Made by a program: the position numbers and the translations under genes. This document shows positions 32,459-40,860 of a stretch of 64,000 bases of DNA, one piece after another; position 1 is the first letter of the stretch; the number at the start of each line of letters is the position of its first letter. Source of the DNA: Pontibacter diazotrophicus (GTDB lineage: Bacteria > Bacteroidota > Bacteroidia > Cytophagales > Hymenobacteraceae); contig NZ_QRGR01000007.1 of the NCBI RefSeq assembly GCF_003367245.1, positions 248,001 to 312,000 on the forward strand, in the 5' to 3' direction. The notes under the pieces are model-generated. The model searched no databases and was not told the origin of the DNA. It worked only from the letters and a program-made list of their open reading frames with translations.

Positions 32459-33451
32459 ATGAAAGTAGCCTTCTTCAGCACCAGAAAATACGATAAGCAG
32501 TTTTTCACAAAAAATAATGCAGCCTACAACTATGAACTGGAGTTTCTGGAGGTGCCGCTTAACAGGCACACGGTACCGCTGGCTAAAGGCCATGATGCTG
32601 TCTGTATTTTTGTGAATGACCAGGCTGATAGCCAAGTGCTGGAAGAGTTGGCGCAGCAGGGAGTGAAGCTTGTCGCGTTGCGCTGTGCGGGCTTCAACAA
32701 CGTAGACCTCAAAGCTGCCGCAGCCTTAGGTATAAAAGTGGTGCGGGTGCCGGCCTATTCGCCTTACTCGGTGGCGGAGCATACCCTGGCGCTCATACTT
32801 ACCCTGAACCGGAAAACACACCGCGCCTACAATCGTGTGAAAGAAGGAAACTTTGCCTTGAACGGATTGATGGGTTTCGACCTTCATGGCAGGACTGTTG
32901 GACTAATAGGCTTAGGGAAAATCGGGCTGGTAACGGCTGCTATCCTGAAAGGCTTTGGGTGCAAAGTGCTGGGCTACGACATTGCCCAACCGGCAGAGGC
33001 AAATGAAATAGGAGTAGAGCTTGTTGACCTGGATACCCTCTATGCCCAGTCTGATATCATCTCGCTTCACTGCCCGCTCACACCGCAAACCCACCATATC
33101 ATCAATTCGGAATCATTAAATAAGATGAAGAAAGGAGTAATGCTGATTAACACCAGCCGGGGTGCGCTGATAGATACAAAGGCAGTGATTAAAGCCTTGA
33201 AATCTGAAAAGATTAGTTACCTGGGGCTGGACGTGTATGAGGAGGAGGCAGACCTGTTCTTTGAAGATAAGTCAGAGTACGTGATTCAGGATGATGTATT
33301 CATGCGTTTGCTCTCATTTAATAACGTGCTGATAACGGGGCATCAGGCTTTTTTTACCAGCGATGCCATGCAAGGGATTGTCTCCGTAACATTGCAGAAT
33401 ATATCGGATTTTGAAGAAGGTAAAGCGTTGAAAAATGAGGTGCTGCCATAG
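32459..33451 (+). CDS. ldhA: D-lactate dehydrogenase (2-hydroxyacid dehydrogenase)
   Basis: A 330-residue NAD-dependent 2-hydroxyacid dehydrogenase. The GLGKIG nucleotide-binding motif is at 151-156, the catalytic Arg234 (NTSRGALID), the Glu263 region (DVYEEEADLFFED), and the acid/base His295 (ITGHQAFFT). The combination of DVYEEEADLFFED with HQAFFT is that of E. coli-type LdhA, which reduces pyruvate to D-lactate. The next gene, 65 bases downstream, encodes a lactate permease, so the pair probably handles lactate exchange. Confidence 0.92.
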   Translation: MKVAFFSTRKYDKQFFTKNNAAYNYELEFLEVPLNRHTVPLAKGHDAVCIFVNDQADSQVLEELAQQGVKLVALRCAGFNNVDLKAAAALGIKVVRVPAYSPYSVAEHTLALILTLNRKTHRAYNRVKEGNFALNGLMGFDLHGRTVGLIGLGKIGLVTAAILKGFGCKVLGYDIAQPAEANEIGVELVDLDTLYAQSDIISLHCPLTPQTHHIINSESLNKMKKGVMLINTSRGALIDTKAVIKALKSEKISYLGLDVYEEEADLFFEDKSEYVIQDDVFMRLLSFNNVLITGHQAFFTSDAMQGIVSVTLQNISDFEEGKALKNEVLP

Positions 33452-33515
33452 GTTTTGATACTTATAGCTGCTCTGGAAAACAAGTGAAACCCTTCTTGAT
33501 AACTGGTATATAAGC

Positions 33516-34970
33516 ATGATCTATATCCTCTCCCTGTTGCCTATCCTGATTCTGGTGGTGCTCTCACTGGCAAGGGGCGTGAAGGTGGCGGTGATGGTGG
33601 GTTGGGCCGCTACTACGGTTTTGTTTTTCTACTGGGGAGCAGGGGGTAGCCAATACTTGGCTGCGTTGGGCGTTTCGTTGCTCACTACCCTCAACATACT
33701 CCTGATTGTGCTGGGGGCGGTTTTCCTCTACAATATCATGGCGCAAACAGAAATGATCACCCAGATCAGCCATTCGCTCGACGGGCTGCATCCCTCCAAA
33801 GAGATACGTTTTTTCCTGCTGGCACTGGGACTTTCTGCTTTCTTTGAGGGAGTAGCGGGTTTTGGTACACCGGGCGCCATTGTGCCGCTCATACTCATGG
33901 CCATTGGCTTCAGCGCCGTGCTCTCGGTGTCGGTGGTGTTGCTGTTTGATGGGATGGTGGCTCTTTTTGGTGCGGTGGGCACACCCATTCTTATTGGTTT
34001 GCAGGTGCCGCTGGGGCTGTCTGCTGAAGAAGTGAATGCTATTGGCATCATAGCCGCCCTGATGATTGCACTGGCAGGTGTACCGATGCTGCTGCTCGTT
34101 TTCCGGATGGTGGCCAAAGAACATGGGCCGCTGGAGCATAAAAAGAAGGTGCTGGTGCTATACGCCTTTTTTGCCATACCTTTTTGCGTATTTGCCTGGC
34201 TGGTACCGGAGTTGGCTACTATACTGGGAGCCTTAACCATGCTGGGGCTTTCGGTGCTCTACCTGGGGCGGGGCAAAAGCAAGATTGACCTCAAGCCCTG
34301 GCTGCCCTATGGAGTGCTGGCGCTCTTGCTGTTGCTGCCTAAACTGTGGGAACCGCTACGTATGTGGATTGGATGGGAACTGGTTTTTCCGGAGATGTTC
34401 GGTACTGCTATTCGTGGGGCTATCAGACCGCTGGGCTCGCCTTTCCTGCCGTTTGTGGTAGTGGGACTGGGGGTGGCCTACTTTAAAAAAAGCAAGTCCC
34501 TGTACCTGAGCGGGCCGCTAAAGAAAATGGGTGATGTGTTTGTGGTACTTTTTCCCTCTGTTGCCATTGCCCAGCTCATGATTTATTCCGGCGAAACGCA
34601 ACCCTCCATGGTGCGCTACATCGCCGAGATGATGAGTGCCATGGGGCAGGCATATGTGGTGGTCGCACCGTTTGTAGGGGTGATGGGTACCTTTATTACT
34701 GGTAGCACGACTATCTCGAACGTAGTATTCGGTGCCTCGCAATCAGAGACAGCCATGTCGCTTAACATTGCCCCGACTACCATTCTTGCCCTGCAATTAA
34801 CAGGGGCTTCTATTGGCAATGCCATCTGCCTGTTCAACATCATTGCCGCAGCCTCCGTCGCCAATATCAAAGACTACCGTACCATACTCTCCAACAACAT
34901 GCTGCCCACGCTGCTGGCTGCTTTGCTGGTGGGGCTGTTAGGTATGGGGTGGTTGGTACTTGGAAATTAG
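33516..34970 (+). CDS. lldP: L-lactate permease family transporter
   Basis: A 484-residue polytopic protein (about 12-13 helices) of the LctP/LldP family, which co-transports lactate or glycolate with protons. Characteristic motifs are AFFEGVAGFGTPGAIV near residue 110 and GTFITGSTTISNVVFGASQ (about 385-405). It lies 65 bases after the D-lactate dehydrogenase gene on the same strand and ends seven bases before the convergent DUF2279 gene. Together the two suggest D-lactate efflux or uptake. The LldP name is by homology; stereospecificity is unknown. Confidence 0.9.
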   Translation: MIYILSLLPILILVVLSLARGVKVAVMVGWAATTVLFFYWGAGGSQYLAALGVSLLTTLNILLIVLGAVFLYNIMAQTEMITQISHSLDGLHPSKEIRFFLLALGLSAFFEGVAGFGTPGAIVPLILMAIGFSAVLSVSVVLLFDGMVALFGAVGTPILIGLQVPLGLSAEEVNAIGIIAALMIALAGVPMLLLVFRMVAKEHGPLEHKKKVLVLYAFFAIPFCVFAWLVPELATILGALTMLGLSVLYLGRGKSKIDLKPWLPYGVLALLLLLPKLWEPLRMWIGWELVFPEMFGTAIRGAIRPLGSPFLPFVVVGLGVAYFKKSKSLYLSGPLKKMGDVFVVLFPSVAIAQLMIYSGETQPSMVRYIAEMMSAMGQAYVVVAPFVGVMGTFITGSTTISNVVFGASQSETAMSLNIAPTTILALQLTGASIGNAICLFNIIAAASVANIKDYRTILSNNMLPTLLAALLVGLLGMGWLVLGN

Positions 34971-34977
34971 GCAAGCC

Positions 34978-35931
34978 TTAGTAATACATAGGATGGAAGA
35001 CGAGGCCTTGCTTGCTGTTAAACTCCAGGGCGGGAGCTGGTAAATGGAGAATACTCAACACATAGAACACCTTTTTTAAAAAGTTGCTGCGGGTGTTAAT
35101 GTTCATTAGGTTTAAGTCGAGCGAGAGGTAGTATTGGCGGTATGATTTGTAGCCCATCTTTGTATTTTCAGAGGGACTACCTGCCACCATATCCTCGGCT
35201 CCGTACCCCACCGCCATATTCAGCCACTTCGGGTAACGGCTCTCAGGAGGCAGAAAGGCAGAAATATCAACAGAAAGCCAGTAGGTTTGCCCGTTATAGT
35301 CTTTCAGCATTTGTTCAAAATAGTTCTCGCCTAGCATTTCCAGGCGCTGAAGTTCAATAGGGGTTTTATGGAAGGAGAACTTGGGCATAATGCGTATTTC
35401 TTTCCATAGGTGCTGCTGTGCCATTACCGCCACAGAGCCAAGAGTATTAGCTCCCATGTCGCTTAGGGAAGCCCCATATGTTTCACCATAGCCATCGAAA
35501 ACCTCAATAGGTGTCTGAAGTAGAAGGCCAACCATACTGCCGTAAAGAATCGCTTTTTTTTCTGATACACCAGCCCAACCCAGCATGTCTACACCTGCAC
35601 GACTTTGGTGGAAGGCGGTCCAGAAATGCCCTGCTTTATCAACCTGGTTCCAGTAATGCAAGTCATTATGAAAATGAAATTTAGAAGGGGGATCGTGCTT
35701 ATACCAGGCCTGGTGCAGGAGTATGAGGCTTGTTCCGTAACCTGCCGCAAAGCCTGTCGCTACTCCTGCCTGACGGATATTCTTTTGATCTGCCGTTAAG
35801 GTGTCTGCCGGAATAGTGTTGGCAAATCCAGTTGATGAGAAGAGCTGAGCAAGTAGTATAAAAGCAGTAAAGTGGGATAACTTGTATTTCCTCCAGCGAG
35901 AAAAAAAGGTGAAGTAACTGCCTGCTTCCAA
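34978..35931 (-). CDS. DUF2279-family protein
   Basis: A 317-residue exported protein with an N-terminal hydrophobic segment (FTAFILLAQLFSSTGFANT) as signal. The DUF2279 core includes FHNDLHYWNQVDKAGHFWTAF and LGWAGVSEKKAILYGSMVGL, and the C-terminal part looks like beta strands. The function is unknown. No ATG exists before the signal; the only credible start is TTG 35929-35931 (in-frame stop at 35953-35955). A 16-bp palindrome lies about 58 bases upstream. Confidence 0.82.
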   Translation of the reverse strand: MEAGSYFTFFSRWRKYKLSHFTAFILLAQLFSSTGFANTIPADTLTADQKNIRQAGVATGFAAGYGTSLILLHQAWYKHDPPSKFHFHNDLHYWNQVDKAGHFWTAFHQSRAGVDMLGWAGVSEKKAILYGSMVGLLLQTPIEVFDGYGETYGASLSDMGANTLGSVAVMAQQHLWKEIRIMPKFSFHKTPIELQRLEMLGENYFEQMLKDYNGQTYWLSVDISAFLPPESRYPKWLNMAVGYGAEDMVAGSPSENTKMGYKSYRQYYLSLDLNLMNINTRSNFLKKVFYVLSILHLPAPALEFNSKQGLVFHPMYY

Positions 35932-35988
35932 GTTGCTTAAGTTGAGGATAAGTTAAAAATTAGTTGTAATTATTTACTACTATAGACA

Positions 35989-36004
35989 TAGTAATTAATT
36001 ACTA
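35989..36004. promoter_or_regulatory. 16-bp AT-rich palindrome upstream of the DUF2279 gene
   Basis: TAGTAATTAATTACTA is a perfect palindrome 58 bases upstream of the DUF2279 start and about 30 bases from the amidohydrolase terminator. It could be an operator, or chance in very AT-rich DNA. Confidence 0.3.
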
Positions 36005-36036
36005 ACGTAAAAAAATGTTTTGTGTAAATAAAAATT

Positions 36037-36072
36037 AAAGCCCTCTGCCCCAAAAAAGTGGCAAAGGGCTTT
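36037..36072 (-). terminator. Terminator after the amidohydrolase gene
   Basis: An 8-bp stem AAAGCCCT / AGGGCTTT with further pairs (GCC/GGC) inside and an A-rich loop, 34 bases after the stop on the minus strand. Confidence 0.7.
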
Positions 36073-36105
36073 ATTAGAATAGTTTTATAGGGGTACAGCG
36101 TATTT

Positions 36106-37533
36106 TTAATTAACCTGAAGAAGCCCTTGCAGGGCCTCGTTGGTATAAGTTTTTCCTCCGAAAATAACAGTATGTATGCTTTGGGTATGGCTTATGTCCT
36201 CAAGCGGGTTTTTCTCCAAGAGAACAAGATCCGCCACTTTCCCTTTTTCTACAGTGCCATATTGTGCTGATTTCCCCATGAACTGAGCGCCGTTAATAGT
36301 AGCCGTGCGGAGCGCCTGGGCAGGAGTGAGGCCGGCTTCTACCATTTGCTCCAGCTCTTCGTGCAGCGAAATGCCAGGATACACATAAGAGTTATAAGCG
36401 CCGGCATCGGAGCCTGCCAGTATGGTGACGCCTGCAGCCTGCATGGCGGGCACAAGGGTATGAAACCTGCTGTTCAGGTTGTTCATAAATTGTATCGATT
36501 CCGCTGAACGGCGTTTGGCGCTGTTAATCCGGCGGGCGTATGTTTGTTCAATTCCTTCTCCAATGTATGCCAGATACTCGTCTGTGCTGTGGTCGTCCTG
36601 ATGGAGGTTATCCAGCACCTCACTGATGTGTAAGGTAGGCACCACAGCAGCATTAGCAGCAGCCATGCGCTGGAAAAAGCTTTGCGCGGTGGCCGGATCA
36701 TAAGAATCATAAAGCCAGTCGAGGGCCGTGTAGAAGCCAACAGGTTTTTCTGTTTCGTAACTGGCTTGTATAACGTTAGTGATGCTGTCTTCCTGTGGAG
36801 AACCTGACTTAAAAGCATAATATAGGTGCTCTGTTATATCAAGGCCACTGTCGATGGCCTCACCAAGGGAAACGGTGAAAGGCATATGTCCTGCCGTCAT
36901 CATGCCTCTTGCCTCTGCTTCTTTTACAATAGCCAGGAAAACATCCCCCGAAATAGTGCTGTCATAAATCTTAACGAAGTCTACTCCCAATCGCTGCAGT
37001 GAGTCCAGGGCCGCGGGTACTTCCGCCACCGTGGCTACTTCAATAGAACCCTCCCAGACAGGGTTGGGCCCGTCCAGTTTAGGGCCTGCTGTAATAATTC
37101 GGGGTCCTACCAGTTCGCCCGCTGTTATCTGGTCCCGCCATTGCCGGATAGCCGGGTACAGGTCACCGCCGGCATCGCGCACGGTCGTAATGCCATTGGC
37201 AATAAAGAGCGGCAGCAGGTTCTTGTTTTCTTCTTCCAAAGCCTCACCGCCACGCAGGTGAATGTGGTTGTCCCAAAGGCCCGGTATAATGTATTTGCCC
37301 TGCGCATCTATGGTAGCAGTTGCATTGTATCTGTTTGCTGCCTCCGTGTCTGAAATTTCCTGAATAACGCCTTCATCTATTACAAGCGTTTTGCCAGTCA
37401 GCACTTCGCCTGCAGTTACATCCACTATGTTTGCGTTCGTAATGATAAGGTCGCGGTTAACTTGTTGGGTAGTGGCACATCCTGCCAGTAAAAGGCTACT
37501 AAGGAATACGGCAAGAAAAGAATGAATTTTCAT
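36106..37533 (-). CDS. Amidohydrolase-family lipoprotein
   Basis: A 475-residue metal-dependent amidohydrolase with a lipobox (LLLAGCAT, Cys19). The beta-strand and metal motif DNHIHLRGG begins the TIM barrel, SGDVFLAIVKEAEARGMMTAGH adds a ligand histidine, and AGSDAGAYNS carries the late catalytic aspartate; the C-terminal KGKVADLVLLEKNPLEDI closes the urease-type beta-sandwich. It is close to imidazolonepropionase-like and Xaa-Pro-dipeptidase-like amidohydrolases. A periplasmic hydrolase of a cyclic amide or dipeptide is likely. The substrate is unknown. It stands alone. Confidence 0.9.
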   Translation of the reverse strand: MKIHSFLAVFLSSLLLAGCATTQQVNRDLIITNANIVDVTAGEVLTGKTLVIDEGVIQEISDTEAANRYNATATIDAQGKYIIPGLWDNHIHLRGGEALEEENKNLLPLFIANGITTVRDAGGDLYPAIRQWRDQITAGELVGPRIITAGPKLDGPNPVWEGSIEVATVAEVPAALDSLQRLGVDFVKIYDSTISGDVFLAIVKEAEARGMMTAGHMPFTVSLGEAIDSGLDITEHLYYAFKSGSPQEDSITNVIQASYETEKPVGFYTALDWLYDSYDPATAQSFFQRMAAANAAVVPTLHISEVLDNLHQDDHSTDEYLAYIGEGIEQTYARRINSAKRRSAESIQFMNNLNSRFHTLVPAMQAAGVTILAGSDAGAYNSYVYPGISLHEELEQMVEAGLTPAQALRTATINGAQFMGKSAQYGTVEKGKVADLVLLEKNPLEDISHTQSIHTVIFGGKTYTNEALQGLLQVN

Positions 37534-37573
37534 GTCAGGAGGATAAGTAAAAAGGTACTACAGGTCTTCGAAT

Positions 37574-38122
37574 TTAACTTTTTTTAGCCTTAGAAGAAAG
37601 ATCCAGTATCATGTGCTGTGTGGAAGGGCTAAAACCTTGTGTCTCCCAGAAACGGATAGCGGCTTTATTTTTAACAGATACCTGCAGTTCAATGTGGTCG
37701 GCTCCATTGTCTGTCAGCCATTTTTTAGCTGCTTCTACCAATTCATTGCCAATGCCCGTGCCCCTGTACTGTTCCTGCACAACAGTCTCTGCTATGTAGC
37801 CTTTTTTTAAAAGTTTAAAGCCAGGTGCAGCCTGTTTTAAGGTTGCTATAATCATACCTCGCCAGTTGTCTTGCTGCACATATCCGAAAATGCGCGTGTC
37901 TTTGTCTTTCAGCCTTGCCAGCAGTTCTTTTTTCAGTACTTGTTCGCTGTTGGGTTTGTACCTGAAAACCGGGTGGTGGGGCTGGTGAAACTCCAGCAGC
38001 TCATGCCACAGTTCATACACTTCATCAATATCCTCGGGTTCGGCTTCTATAATCACTGGGCAGGTTTTTGAGTGATATACGCAATAACTACCCGCACTTG
38101 TTGTGGTCAGGCAGCATTTCAA
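37574..38122 (-). CDS. GNAT-family N-acetyltransferase
   Basis: A GCN5-type acetyltransferase of up to 182 residues. The acetyl-CoA-binding motif is VVQEQYRGTGIGNELVEAA, and SVKNKAAIRFWETQGF is the motif B end. It acetylates an amine of an unknown substrate. The N-terminus is uncertain: TTG 38120-38122 gives a Cys-rich leader, whereas GTG 38054-38056 gives MIIEAEPEDIDEVYELWHEL, the more typical GNAT start. No ATG is available in that region. Confidence 0.83.
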   Translation of the reverse strand: MKCCLTTTSAGSYCVYHSKTCPVIIEAEPEDIDEVYELWHELLEFHQPHHPVFRYKPNSEQVLKKELLARLKDKDTRIFGYVQQDNWRGMIIATLKQAAPGFKLLKKGYIAETVVQEQYRGTGIGNELVEAAKKWLTDNGADHIELQVSVKNKAAIRFWETQGFSPSTQHMILDLSSKAKKS

Positions 38123-38145
38123 AGCATTGTGAAGAAGCTACAAAC

Positions 38146-38400
38146 CTACCTGCGGGAAGAGCTCGTGCGATTATTGTCTTTTCTGTGTTTCCGATAGCTT
38201 AAAATAACAGTGATCGCAATAATAACGGGGAGGTTTCGGGGCAGATTTATACTTTCCAAAACATCTTCTTTTGATACTGGAATCCCCATGATTGTTTTTT
38301 TGATCTCTACATATAGATCAAAGAACAGGAAAGAAAAAACCATTATCACGAACAGGAGGAGCGCATTTTTAACGAAGGCGATAAGTTCTTGCTTTGACAT
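38146..38400 (-). CDS. Small membrane protein, hypothetical
   Basis: An 84-residue protein with two hydrophobic segments (FVKNALLLFVIMVFSFLFFDLYV and the later LPVIIAITVIL) and a basic tail (SYRKHRKDNNRTSSSRR). No family is recognised. The start is ATG 38398-38400; a GTG three codons upstream lies at the edge of a long hairpin (38406-38457). The hairpin covers its 5' leader region, which may affect expression. Confidence 0.55.
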   Translation of the reverse strand: MSKQELIAFVKNALLLFVIMVFSFLFFDLYVEIKKTIMGIPVSKEDVLESINLPRNLPVIIAITVILSYRKHRKDNNRTSSSRR

Positions 38401-38405
38401 GTATG

Positions 38406-38457
38406 ACACTTATGTTTCTATATATTAGAAAATACTAATATATAGAAACATAAGTGT
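38406..38457. repeat. Perfect 23-bp inverted repeat with 6-base loop
   Basis: The arms (38406-38428, 38435-38457; starting ACACTTATGTTTC) are perfect reverse complements around AAAATA. It lies between the pentapeptide gene (stop at 38480) and the small membrane protein. Its AT-rich stem could end transcription from the pentapeptide gene, or be a regulatory or mobile-element remnant. Confidence 0.8.
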
Positions 38458-38479
38458 ATAGCAATGGAGATTAATTATA

Positions 38480-39052
38480 CTACCCCACAACAATATCGTG
38501 TTTGTCTAACAAGCCTGGCAGCCCTGTCAGGGAAAACTTCGCTTTCTTAATCTTGTTCATGTCAGGGTCTATGGAAAAATTACTGGCCGACCGGAAGTCT
38601 ACCTTTTCTAATATTGTTTGGTCAAAGACTGTTTGGCTCAGGTCACAATCGCTGAATGCGGAGCCGGTTAAATCAGATTGGGTAAAGTTAGCTTCTTTAA
38701 TGCTACAGCCATCGAAGGTGGTTTTCCTGATTTTCCTTCTGAAGAAAGAAACAAAGTCGAGGATGCAGTTGCTGAAGCTGACAGAGAAAAGAAACTCATT
38801 ACAGGCGCTGAAGTCAACGCCCATTACTTTGCAGTTATGGAATTCAACGGTTTTCAATCCGGTGTACTCCAGCCGCATCATACTCAGGTTGCAGTCTTCG
38901 AACCGGCAGTCAATAAAGTCGTTGCCGGAAAAGTTACTGCCCGAAAAGTCGCAGTTGGTAAAGGTACAGGCTTCAAACTCTCTCCCCGACACAACCTTGT
39001 TCGAGTAATTTATTTTATCAAAAGTCTTGTCACTGTGGTGTGTTTCCTTCAT
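38480..39052 (-). CDS. Pentapeptide-repeat protein
   Basis: A 190-residue protein made of pentapeptide repeats of the A(D/N)LxX type, for example FTNCDFSGSNFSGNDFIDC, SFSNCILDFVSF and ANFTQSDLTGSAFSDCDL, forming a quadrilateral beta-helix. The C-terminus (FSIDPDMNKIKKAKFSLTGL) is conserved in a Bacteroidota group. Similar architectures in Qnr and McbG mimic DNA and protect gyrase, but this protein has no diagnostic loop I can see. It follows the NTF2-like gene by nine bases and is probably co-transcribed. Confidence 0.85.
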   Translation of the reverse strand: MKETHHSDKTFDKINYSNKVVSGREFEACTFTNCDFSGSNFSGNDFIDCRFEDCNLSMMRLEYTGLKTVEFHNCKVMGVDFSACNEFLFSVSFSNCILDFVSFFRRKIRKTTFDGCSIKEANFTQSDLTGSAFSDCDLSQTVFDQTILEKVDFRSASNFSIDPDMNKIKKAKFSLTGLPGLLDKHDIVVG

Positions 39053-39061
39053 TCTGTGGTG

Positions 39062-39490
39062 CTATTGGGCTTTGTCGGGAGAGATAAAGGTCACCTCTAC
39101 AATTTCATTGTTCTTCACTCTGTACACTGCAATGGCATCGAACCGGGGCTGATCTTTGCTGCGTCTTACCTTCTCGTGGTCAATGACCACGTTGCCTGCT
39201 ATAATCCTGTTTACCACTTCACAATGTAAATCAGGCGTGTTTGCAAACATCTGGCCGTATCTTTTTCTCAGTTCCTCCCTGCCCTGATAGCTGAGCACCC
39301 CTGGCTGCCGGTACACTTTTACGGTATCGCTGAAGGCTTTTGCAAAAGTGTCGATGTCGCGGTTGTTATAGCCTTGCAACTGCAGCTTAACAGGGGCGAG
39401 AACAGATGCTTCATCCTGTTGTGCCTGTGCCTGCGCTGAGAAAGAAGTTACTGCCAGTAAGATGAAAATGAAAAAATACTTGAGATACAT
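39062..39490 (-). CDS. NTF2-like (SnoaL-type) exported protein
   Basis: A 142-residue protein with a signal peptide (FIFILLAVTSFSAQAQAQ) followed by one NTF2-like domain: PVKLQLQGYNNRDIDTFAKAF, a kinked cone-shaped fold with REELRKRYGQMFANTP and a strand VVNRIIAGNVVIDHEKV. Family members can be enzymes, immunity proteins or ligand binders; no catalytic set is obvious here. It is translated with the pentapeptide gene (nine-base spacer). Confidence 0.83.
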   Translation of the reverse strand: MYLKYFFIFILLAVTSFSAQAQAQQDEASVLAPVKLQLQGYNNRDIDTFAKAFSDTVKVYRQPGVLSYQGREELRKRYGQMFANTPDLHCEVVNRIIAGNVVIDHEKVRRSKDQPRFDAIAVYRVKNNEIVEVTFISPDKAQ

Positions 39491-39632
39491 GCGCCTATAG
39501 GTTTTATAAAATGAAACTGATTAAAGAGAAATAGCGAAAATCCGCTCTTACTGTATCTGTTTTATCAGCAAGATACATTTTTAAAAGGTGACGTCAAGTG
39601 CCTGATAAAACTTTGTTGCCTCTTATCAGTAA

Positions 39633-39657
39633 TTATTTATTGATTATCAATAAATAA
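39633..39657. promoter_or_regulatory. Operator-like dyad upstream of the DUF2975/XRE operon
   Basis: TTATTTATTGAT and ATCAATAAATAA form a perfect 12-bp inverted repeat around a single T, about 65 bases before the DUF2975 start. The size and position fit a helix-turn-helix dimer, plausibly the XRE regulator of this operon. Confidence 0.5.
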
Positions 39658-39722
39658 ATTATGATGTTCGATAAAAATTTATTTCCTTAGTGTAGTCATT
39701 CAATTGAAAGGAGGTAAATACG

Positions 39723-40358
39723 ATGAGAACTTTAGGAAAATATTCACTGGCGTCCTTCATTAAGTTCATTATTACCGCAGCCTGGTATATTCAGATTTTC
39801 TTTCTTATACTATTAACAGTTGCCATTACCTTTAAATTTTTTAGCAATACTACTGCACCTACCCCTGAAACAGTGGAAGTAAGACTAACGGAAAGCCGGT
39901 CGATAGATGTGACGACTGCTTCCGTAGCTGAGAATATATCTGCTGCTAATCTGGAATTAGACACCGGAAAACTTACTTTCAGCCACCAAAGCAGTAAACA
40001 GATAATAGGGTTTAACCTGCTGTCGATGTGGATAGCCTTCTCTATTTCCCTAACCGTCACCTACCTGTTGCGCAAACTTTTTAAAAGCCTGACTCAGAAC
40101 GACCCCTTTGTGGTTGAAAATGCACAGCGACTCCGCCTGATTGCCTTTCTGATCATGTTAGAGCCTGTTACTTCTTTTGCGCACGATGCCTTTGTGAACT
40201 GGTTTATACAACATAATTTTCTGCTCGACGGCTCCGGCATACGCGCACATTTGAGCATTGATCTAAAGACTTTATTTGTAGGCTTAATTGTGCTGGTTAT
40301 TGCCGAAATATTCCGGATTGGAGCGCGCATGAAAGAAGAACAAGAGTTAACCGTTTAA
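39723..40358 (+). CDS. DUF2975-family membrane protein
   Basis: A 211-residue membrane protein with four helices, near residues 15-35, 95-115, 135-155 and 180-200. It has the DUF2975 pattern (SLTQNDPFVVENAQRLRLIAFLIMLEP). Such proteins are typically encoded just before a small XRE-type regulator, as here (four-base spacer). The role is unknown; the pair may sense membrane or growth state. AGGAGG (starting near 39711) is close to the ATG 39723. Confidence 0.88.
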   Translation: MRTLGKYSLASFIKFIITAAWYIQIFFLILLTVAITFKFFSNTTAPTPETVEVRLTESRSIDVTTASVAENISAANLELDTGKLTFSHQSSKQIIGFNLLSMWIAFSISLTVTYLLRKLFKSLTQNDPFVVENAQRLRLIAFLIMLEPVTSFAHDAFVNWFIQHNFLLDGSGIRAHLSIDLKTLFVGLIVLVIAEIFRIGARMKEEQELTV

Positions 40359-40362
40359 CGTC

Positions 40363-40566
40363 ATGCCGATATTCATCAACCTGGATTTACTCTTAGTGAA
40401 AAGGAAAATGTCGCTGACTGAATTATCGGAGCGGGTAGGCATTACCATGTCTAACCTGTCTATTCTGAAACAGGGCAAGGCGAAGGCCATCCGGTTCTCC
40501 ACCCTCGAAGCTATTTGTCGCGAACTGGAGTGCCAGCCCGGCGATATTCTGGAGTATAAGGAATAA
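40363..40566 (+). CDS. XRE-family (YozG-like) transcriptional regulator
   Basis: A 67-residue single-domain helix-turn-helix protein. The HTH is KRKMSLTELSERVGITMSNLSIL, followed by FSTLEAICRELECQPGDIL. These 65-75-residue regulators pair with DUF2975-like membrane proteins. Its ATG lies four bases after the DUF2975 stop, so both are translated from one mRNA; it probably binds its own promoter region. Confidence 0.92.
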   Translation: MPIFINLDLLLVKRKMSLTELSERVGITMSNLSILKQGKAKAIRFSTLEAICRELECQPGDILEYKE

Positions 40567-40628
40567 ACCAGACTTACTTATTGTAAGGAGTGCGCGTATG
40601 AAGTCATCCATCTTCTCGAACACAGGAA

Positions 40629-40667
40629 ACCCACCCTTACCCCTCCGAGGAGGTGGTAGGGGTGGGT
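40629..40667. repeat. Member 1 of a dispersed GC-rich palindromic repeat
   Basis: Begins ACCCACCCTTACCCCTCC and closes with GGTAGGGGTGGGT, an imperfect inverted repeat around GAGGAGG. The same core, CCCACCCCTGCCCCTCC, occurs at 52398-52470, 58870-58902 and 63054-63131. It lies after the XRE gene and may act as its terminator. Confidence 0.8.
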
Positions 40668-40860
40668 CCAAGTAATAACGTTTATCTCTAGAACGGCCTC
40701 ATGCGCAGCATTTAATTGATAATGGTATTATTTAACCGATGATTTTGCTCATAATCACTTCATAGGAAAAAACGTAACAGGATATCTTTCACAGAGTAGG
40801 GCAGGTGGTATCTTCTACTTTGCTCTGGCCCTGGCCAGGTAAAGCGAAATTGAACCGTAG

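Noticed and set aside
38678..39229. A 183-codon plus-strand open frame opposite the pentapeptide and NTF2-like genes
   Set aside because: It is antisense to two well-supported genes, has no recognised domain and is explained by frame bias.
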